Shown: positions 59,994 through 64,000 of the stretch, in pieces
Numbering within the stretch: the stretch's first letter is position 1
How the letters are laid out: every line of letters starts with the position of its first letter
Assembly (NCBI GenBank): GCA_963836015.1
Contig: CAWIIF010000015.1
Span: forward strand, 434,001-498,000
Source of the DNA: CAWCDJ01 sp963836015
GTDB taxonomy: Bacteria > Acidobacteriota > Terriglobia > Bryobacterales > Bryobacteraceae
Length of the DNA: 64,000 nt
Reading direction: 5' to 3'
Program-made: the position numbers and the translations under genes
The notes under the pieces: model-generated
What the model was told of the DNA's origin: nothing
Databases searched by the model: none
The model's input: the letters and a program-made list of their open reading frames with translations, nothing else

Positions 59994-60221
59994 ATGACAC
60001 CGGGCCGGCTGTTTGCCGAACTTACCCCCCAATTGCGCGTGGCGACCGCCGTGACGCCCTTCGTGGTCGCCCTCCTGGTCCGGGTCCTGCTCGGAAGGTC
60101 GCTGTTTACACGCTGGCTGATCACCATATCGACCATGTGGTTCATGGCTAATATCATGCTCGCGCCCTATTCCCTCGGCATGCGCCAGGACCTGATGCGG
60201 CTGCCTTCCGTCTTCCACTGA
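59994..60221 (+). CDS. Small membrane protein of unknown function
   Basis: A 75-residue protein with two hydrophobic segments: VATAVTPFVVALLVRVLLG and WLITISTMWFMANIMLAP. The remainder is short and polar. ATG at 59994, with a TTG directly before it as an alternative. A possible TTGACT...TAAACT promoter (59956-59986, 19-bp spacing) ends so close to the ATG that the mRNA could be leaderless; this is weak evidence. No family recognised. tatA follows 58 bases downstream. Confidence 0.5.
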   Translation: MTPGRLFAELTPQLRVATAVTPFVVALLVRVLLGRSLFTRWLITISTMWFMANIMLAPYSLGMRQDLMRLPSVFH

Positions 60222-60279
60222 GACTCAGGCTCCCGCCGGGCGGGGGAATCGGCTACAATAGAGTGAAAAAGGAGGCCGT

Positions 60280-60474
60280 ATGTTGCCCACTAGCATACAG
60301 ACTGCGGGATTCGCAGGTCTGGGTGCCCCCGAGATTCTGGTCATCGCCGTCGTTGCCGTAGTTCTGTTCGGCGGTAAGAAGGTCGGCGATCTCGGCAAAG
60401 GTCTAGGAGAAGGGATCCGAAACTTCAAGACTGCCTTGAAGCACGAAGACGACGAAACCAAGAAGCAGGCATAA
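60280..60474 (+). CDS. tatA: Twin-arginine translocase TatA/E-family subunit
   Basis: A 64-residue protein. After a short periplasmic N-terminus, the membrane helix GAPEILVIAVVAVVLFGGKK contains the essential early Glu and the FGGKK hinge. The amphipathic helix follows (VGDLGKGLGEGIRNFKTALK), then a charged tail (HEDDETKKQA). TatA forms the pore for folded proteins. A very good GGAGG site lies before the ATG (60271-60275), and a TACAAT -10-like hexamer is at 60254-60259. No tatC nearby. The expected Phe-Gly hinge is kept. A rho-independent terminator follows. Confidence 0.92.
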   Translation: MLPTSIQTAGFAGLGAPEILVIAVVAVVLFGGKKVGDLGKGLGEGIRNFKTALKHEDDETKKQA

Positions 60475-60533
60475 CGCTTCGTGAACTGACCCGCAAGTTG
60501 GGCACGCTTCACCTCCGCTTCAAGATTGAAAAT

Positions 60534-60574
60534 AAAAACCCCGCCGGCCTGCGATCGGGCCCGGCGGGGTTTTT
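60534..60574. terminator. Bidirectional rho-independent terminator (tatA / HU gene)
   Basis: AAAAACCCCGCCGG-13 nt-CCGGCGGGGTTTTT, a 10-bp stem plus A/T flanks on both sides. It lies between the convergent tatA and HU genes and should stop transcription from both. Confidence 0.92.
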
Positions 60575-60596
60575 AATTGAAACGGACGAGGCCGTT

Positions 60597-60899
60597 TTAC
60601 TTCTTCTTCGGCGGTACGATCGCGTCCTTCGCGGCCTTCGCCACGCGGAACTTCACGACTTTCTTGGCCGGGATCTTGATACTCTCGCCGGTTGCCGGAT
60701 TGCGGCCCGTACGGGCTTTGCGATCCACGCGTACCAGCCGGCCGATGCCCGGCAGCACGAACATCCCGTTCTTCTTTACTTCCGTGATGGCCATGGCGGC
60801 CAGGTTGTCCAGGAACGCGCGCGCCGTCTTGTTGCTGACCTCGCAGTGTTCCGCCAGCGATCTCACCAGTTGCGTCTGGGTCATTCTCGCATTCGCCAT
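60597..60899 (-). CDS. HU/IHF-family DNA-binding protein
   Basis: A 100-residue histone-like protein. The start MANARMTQTQLVRSLAEHCE at 60899 follows AAAGGAG about five bases upstream; the longer open frame to 61121 is not supported. FLDNLAAMAITEVKKNGMFV forms the helical body. The DNA-binding arms are PGIGRLVRVDRKARTGRNPA then TGESIKIPAKKVVKFRVAKA, with the conserved RNPATGE tip that intercalates DNA. A Lys-rich tail (PPKKK) ends it. It compacts the nucleoid. The N-terminus resembles HU proteins of the SWIB-like HU subgroup, but the fold assignment is clear. Confidence 0.92.
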   Translation of the reverse strand: MANARMTQTQLVRSLAEHCEVSNKTARAFLDNLAAMAITEVKKNGMFVLPGIGRLVRVDRKARTGRNPATGESIKIPAKKVVKFRVAKAAKDAIVPPKKK

Positions 60900-61130
60900 A
60901 AATCTCCTTTTCGATTCTCCCGTCAGATTGTCGTTTGATTCAGCGGCCGCGCGCCCGCGCGCCGCCTTTCCATCACCATCGAACAAGGTTCCCAACGCGC
61001 CGTTCGCTCGAACGCGCACGTCGTAATCGTAACAATCATACGGGAAGGGTGAAATGATGTAAAGGGAAATACGCGAAAAAAGCCCCTGTTTTCGGGCTTT
61101 TTTGAGGATTATCGCGCTCAAAGGGCCGTT

Positions 61131-61874
61131 TTACGGGCTTTCCGCGAACCCCCCGCCCGGTTTCCAGGCCAGTTGAGCCTCCGCGGCTCCCGCCGCCAGC
61201 TTGTTTCGGACCGCGATCAGACGCGCCCCGCCGCCCGCCGGGTCCATCTGAATCCGCACCGCGGCGTAGAGCTTCAGGGGTGTTCCTCCCGCGCTGATTT
61301 CGAATTCCTCACCCGAGCGGTCGCGCCGAGACCGTACCTGGTTCAGCACCACCACCGCCACGCCGCTCCTCGCCGCGGCCGCCGACAGCCGCCGCAAGCC
61401 GGACCCCAGCACGCGGCCCTGCAGCCCCCGGCTCTGATTGCCGATCCCCGCCTCCAGCTCCAGGCTGGGAACCAGCGCAGCCGCCGAATCGATCACCACC
61501 AGGTCCAGCGCCCCCGACTCCGTCAGTTGCTGCGCGATCGCCAGCGCTTCTTCGGCCGAAACGGGCTGCGCCACGGGCACGCGCTCGATCTCCACGCCCA
61601 GCGCCGCGGCCCAGGCCGGGTCGAAGGTGCGGTCCGCGTCGATCCACGCAGCACCCGCGCCCGCGCGCTGCAGGTGTGCGATGGACGCCAGCAGCAGGGT
61701 GGTCTTGCCGACGGAAGGCGGCCCGTAAAGCTCCACCACCGATCCGCGCGGCCATCCGCCTGCGCCCAGCACGGCGTCGAGGGCGGCGAAGCCCGTGGGA
61801 ATCCCCGCGGCCGGGCGCAGACCGGCGCGCGCCAGCCTCATGCGGATCGCGCGCTGCCGTTCCTCCTCTTTCAT
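61131..61874 (-). CDS. RecA-like ATPase paralog without recognisable L2 loop
   Basis: A 247-residue RecA-core protein, 48 bases downstream of recA on the same strand. Walker A is ELYGPPSVGKTTLLLASIAH and Walker B is ALDLVVIDSAAALVPSLELE. VLNQVRSRRDRSGEEF aligns with the RecA NQIREKIG segment, but the L2 DNA-binding loop (GNPETTTGG in RecA) is replaced by EEFEISAGG; GTPLKLYAAVRIQ then resumes the fold. It lacks the RecA N-terminal helix and C-terminal domain. It probably modulates RecA or acts in mutagenic repair like ImuA/SulA-type proteins, though no imuB or dnaE2 is here. A GTG 15 bases upstream is an alternative start. Confidence 0.8.
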   Translation of the reverse strand: MKEEERQRAIRMRLARAGLRPAAGIPTGFAALDAVLGAGGWPRGSVVELYGPPSVGKTTLLLASIAHLQRAGAGAAWIDADRTFDPAWAAALGVEIERVPVAQPVSAEEALAIAQQLTESGALDLVVIDSAAALVPSLELEAGIGNQSRGLQGRVLGSGLRRLSAAAARSGVAVVVLNQVRSRRDRSGEEFEISAGGTPLKLYAAVRIQMDPAGGGARLIAVRNKLAAGAAEAQLAWKPGGGFAESP

Positions 61875-61922
61875 GGGTTGTGGGGCCACGCCGGCCGTAT
61901 GCCCGGCGGCGTGGCCGCAGCT

Positions 61923-62990
61923 TTACCGGCGCGCCGGCGCGGGCTTGGGCGGCGCGCTCACAGGAGCTTCCGCCGCGGCTGCCTGCGGCTCGGGCTTCAA
62001 CAGCCCCAACGCTTTCCGAAGCTCCGTGTCGATCGATTGCCGGATGTCCTGGTTATCTTTCAGGAATTGCCGCGCGTTTTCGCGGCCCTGCCCGATGCGG
62101 TCGCCTTTGTAGCTGAACCACGAGCCGCTCTTCTCCACCAGGTTCTGTGCCACGCCCAGGTCCAGCAGGTCGCCTTCCTTCGATACGCCCTCGCCGTAGA
62201 TGATGTCGAATTCGGCTTCGCGGAACGGCGATGCCACCTTGTTCTTCACCACCTTCACCTTCGTGCGGTTCCCCACCACCGCATCGCCATCCTTGATGGC
62301 CGCGATTCTGCGGATATCCAGTCGCACCGATGAGTAGAACTTCAGCGCGCGTCCGCCGGTAGTGGTCTCCGGGTTGCCGAACATCACCCCGATCTTTTCG
62401 CGAATCTGGTTAATGAAAATCAGGCACGTCCGCGACTTGCTGACCGACCCGGTCAATTTGCGCAAAGCCTGCGACATCAGCCGCGCCTGCACGCCCATGT
62501 GGCTGTCGCCCATCTCGCCGTCCAGTTCGGACTTGGGGACAAGCGCCGCGACGGAATCCACCACCAGCACGTCGATCTGCCCGGAAGCGATCAGGTGCGA
62601 CGTGATTTCGAGCGCCTGCTCGCCGTAGTCGGGCTGCGAAACCAGCAGATTATCCACATCCACCCCGAGTTTGCGCGCATAGCCCGGGTCGAGCGCGTGT
62701 TCCACGTCGATGAATGCGGCAATGCCGCCCTTCTTCTGGGCTTCCGCCACTACCTGCAGCGCGATGGTGGTCTTGCCGGAAGACTCCGGCCCGAAGATCT
62801 CATTGATGCGCCCCCGCGGGAAGCCGCCGACGCCCAGGGCAGCGTCCAGTGAAATCGAGCCCGTCGAGATCACCGAGACCGGTACGATGGCATCCTTCGA
62901 ACCCAGGCGCAGGATCGATCCTTTGCCGAACTGCTTTTCGATCTGGCCCAGAGCGAGGTCTAGGGCACGCGCGCGCTCTTTTTCGTCCAT
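61923..62990 (-). CDS. recA: Recombinase RecA
   Basis: A 355-residue recombinase starting MDEKERARALDLALGQIEKQ; a 64-codon longer frame upstream is not family-like and is rejected. Walker A is IFGPESSGKTTIALQVVAEA, Walker B is QIDVLVVDSVAALVPKSELD, L1 is GEMGDSHMGVQARLMSQALR, and the L2 region is EKIGVMFGNPETTTGGRALK. The C-terminus is Ala/Pro-rich (EAPVSAPPKPAPARR) instead of the acidic tail of E. coli. Divergent from a secreted-protein gene; TACAAT (minus strand, 63032-63027) and TATAAT (plus, 63045-63050) suggest overlapping divergent promoters. I see no clear SOS box. Confidence 0.96.
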   Translation of the reverse strand: MDEKERARALDLALGQIEKQFGKGSILRLGSKDAIVPVSVISTGSISLDAALGVGGFPRGRINEIFGPESSGKTTIALQVVAEAQKKGGIAAFIDVEHALDPGYARKLGVDVDNLLVSQPDYGEQALEITSHLIASGQIDVLVVDSVAALVPKSELDGEMGDSHMGVQARLMSQALRKLTGSVSKSRTCLIFINQIREKIGVMFGNPETTTGGRALKFYSSVRLDIRRIAAIKDGDAVVGNRTKVKVVKNKVASPFREAEFDIIYGEGVSKEGDLLDLGVAQNLVEKSGSWFSYKGDRIGQGRENARQFLKDNQDIRQSIDTELRKALGLLKPEPQAAAAEAPVSAPPKPAPARR

Positions 62991-63069
62991 GTAGGGAGAA
63001 CTCCTGAAAAAAGGGGTGTAAAACTCATTGTAGCGTGGACCCGGTATAATCGTCTCCAGGGGTTCATGA

Positions 63070-63714
63070 ATGCCTGCCCGCCTGTTGTGCCTGTTCCTTT
63101 TGCCTGCGATGGTCCTGTCCGCCGCCAAGAAGACCACTGCCGAGGCCAGGGGCGAAAACGAAGATCTGGTCCTGACTGTCACTCTTCATATCGATCCTGC
63201 TGAGATCAAGGAATGGATCGGCAACGACCTGGGTGGGCATTATATCGTGGTCGAAGCAAAGATCGAGCCCAAGTACGGTAAGGACATCCTGGTGGACCGC
63301 GACGACTTCGTTCTCCGCACCGATAAAGATGGGGAGAAAGCGCAGCCCTTCGCCGCCAGCCAGGTAGCCGGCGGCGGCGGACTGGTGATCGGCACGGTGA
63401 GCAACCGGGACGGTGTCGGATCGCCCGGGTGGACCGGCGCCACCACCGACGTGATCCTGGGCGGCGGCATGGGCGGCTTCGGCAAAGGCCCGGACAACGG
63501 CGGCGGGCAGGCCAAGGTGACCGGGACCGCGCCGCAGGACGCCAAGGCGAATCCTTTGAAAAAGATGCTCGACTCGCGCATCCTGCCCGAAGGCAAGACC
63601 GATAAATCCGTGAGCGGCCTGCTCTACTTTCCGATGGAAAAGCAGAAGATGAAGGACCTGGAGCTGCTCTACGGCGGCAAGGAGAATCGCATCTCCCTGC
63701 GATTCAAGCCGTGA
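63070..63714 (+). CDS. Secreted protein of unknown function
   Basis: A 214-residue protein with a signal peptide (MPARLLCLFLLPAMVLSAAK). The first mature half is beta-rich (LVLTVTLHIDPAEIKEWIGN, HYIVVEAKIEPKYGKDILVD, RDDFVLRTDKDGEKAQPF). A Gly-rich stretch follows (VILGGGMGGFGKGPDNGGGQ), then a Lys/Glu-rich end with SGLLYFPMEKQKMKDLELLY. The two halves look like one Ig-like domain interrupted by the Gly loop. No named family. A TATAAT at 63045-63050 is a likely -10. It precedes a response regulator gene by 27 bases. Confidence 0.65.
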   Translation: MPARLLCLFLLPAMVLSAAKKTTAEARGENEDLVLTVTLHIDPAEIKEWIGNDLGGHYIVVEAKIEPKYGKDILVDRDDFVLRTDKDGEKAQPFAASQVAGGGGLVIGTVSNRDGVGSPGWTGATTDVILGGGMGGFGKGPDNGGGQAKVTGTAPQDAKANPLKKMLDSRILPEGKTDKSVSGLLYFPMEKQKMKDLELLYGGKENRISLRFKP

Positions 63715-63741
63715 AAGAGCCGTTGCGTTAAGCTGAAAACA

Positions 63742-64000
63742 ATGCGAATCCTGGTCGTCGAGGACGAAAAACGAATCGCCGACTTCCTGTGCCGGGGTCT
63801 GGAAGGGGCCGGCTATGCCGTCGATCCCGCGCCTACCGGCGCCGCCGCGGTCGATCATATCCACTCCACCGATTACGACCTGGTGATCCTCGACCTGGGC
63901 CTGCCCGATATGGACGGCCTGCAGGTGCTCGAGAAGATCCGCAACCGGAAACTCGGCCCCCCGGTGCTCATCCTGAGCGCGCGGGGCGGCCTCGACGACC
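63742..64000 (+). CDS. OmpR/PhoB-type response regulator, cut by the window end
   Basis: The visible 86 residues are a receiver domain: MRILVVEDEKRIADFLCRGL, then DYDLVILDLGLPDMDGLQVL with the phosphoacceptor Asp in LDLGLPDMDG, and PPVLILSARGGLDD. Phrases like this are typical of OmpR-family regulators with a winged-helix output, but the output domain lies beyond 64000. A partner kinase would be expected further right. No strong Shine-Dalgarno site is seen before the ATG at 63742. Confidence 0.8.
   Translation, partial: MRILVVEDEKRIADFLCRGLEGAGYAVDPAPTGAAAVDHIHSTDYDLVILDLGLPDMDGLQVLEKIRNRKLGPPVLILSARGGLDD

Noticed and set aside
1..64000. tRNA, rRNA or CRISPR array
   Set aside because: No cloverleaf with a TTCGAATC-like arm, no rRNA sequence and no regularly spaced repeats were noticed in the intergenic gaps; a tRNA/CRISPR program would be needed to exclude them formally.

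Overview
The window is high-GC, densely packed bacterial chromosome, most consistent with an Acidobacteriota genome of the Solibacter/Bryobacter type. This is an inference from gene content: an ADOP-type MacB/FtsX permease, two very large Oar-like TonB-dependent receptors with an N-terminal carboxypeptidase-regulatory-like domain, a BlaI repressor next to an M56 peptidase that carries TPR and TonB modules, a bacillithiol gene (bshB1), a PEP-CTERM protein, and an ECF sigma factor next to a Ser/Thr kinase. No rRNA, tRNA, CRISPR array or recognisable transposase was found.

Layout. 1-3.9 kb: 5' part of an ADOP permease (minus strand) and an exported WD40 protein. 3.9-6.9 kb: a tight minus-strand unit (pfkB-type sugar kinase, rhomboid protease, DUF836-type thiol protein, bshB1, small hypothetical). 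7.0-9.1 kb: blaI and an M56-TPR-TonB gene behind a clear promoter and operator. 9.1-10.8 kb: a secreted lectin-like protein and an EamA transporter. 11.0-18.3 kb: two tandem TonB receptors, each ending in the same terminator. 18.4-23.3 kb: secreted TPR protein, fatty acid hydroxylase-like protein, ECF sigma factor, membrane Ser/Thr kinase, lipoprotein. 23.4-28.2 kb: lipA, Ldh/Mdh2-family dehydrogenase, serA (apparently frameshifted) and a class V aminotransferase. 28.3-31.4 kb: yqeY, OPT transporter, and a small protein/nucleotidyltransferase pair. 31.5-33.6 kb: secreted hypothetical and ribBA with a degenerate GTP cyclohydrolase II half. 33.7-37.5 kb: cdaA-cdaR-glmM (c-di-AMP and cell-wall precursor module) and a histone-deacetylase-family gene. 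37.6-42.1 kb: ketoacyl synthase, membrane protein, PEP-CTERM protein, ribosomal protein S1. 42.1-44.7 kb: NtrB/NtrC-like two-component pair.

44.7-48.1 kb is the accessory hotspot. A 738-bp direct repeat of the 3' end of the NtrC-like regulator flanks about 2.7 kb that carries a VapBC-type toxin-antitoxin pair, a DUF4062 protein with an unusual beta-rich, Cys-containing C-terminal half, and a truncated gene end. The arrangement looks like a single-crossover integration or a duplication with insertion.

48.1-64 kb is conserved housekeeping: membrane-anchored coiled-coil protein, YtxH protein, recX, recO-glyQ-glyS-ppdK, then convergent dnaG-rpoD, a small membrane protein, tatA, HU, recA with a RecA-like paralog lacking a recognisable L2 loop, a secreted hypothetical, and the start of an OmpR-type response regulator cut by the window end.

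Functionally the core genes cover serine, lipoate, riboflavin, bacillithiol and UDP-GlcNAc synthesis, c-di-AMP signalling, replication and repair, translation, and gluconeogenic PEP formation. Start codons were re-chosen where Shine-Dalgarno sites, signal peptides or family N-termini pointed inside a longer open frame; these choices are stated per gene.
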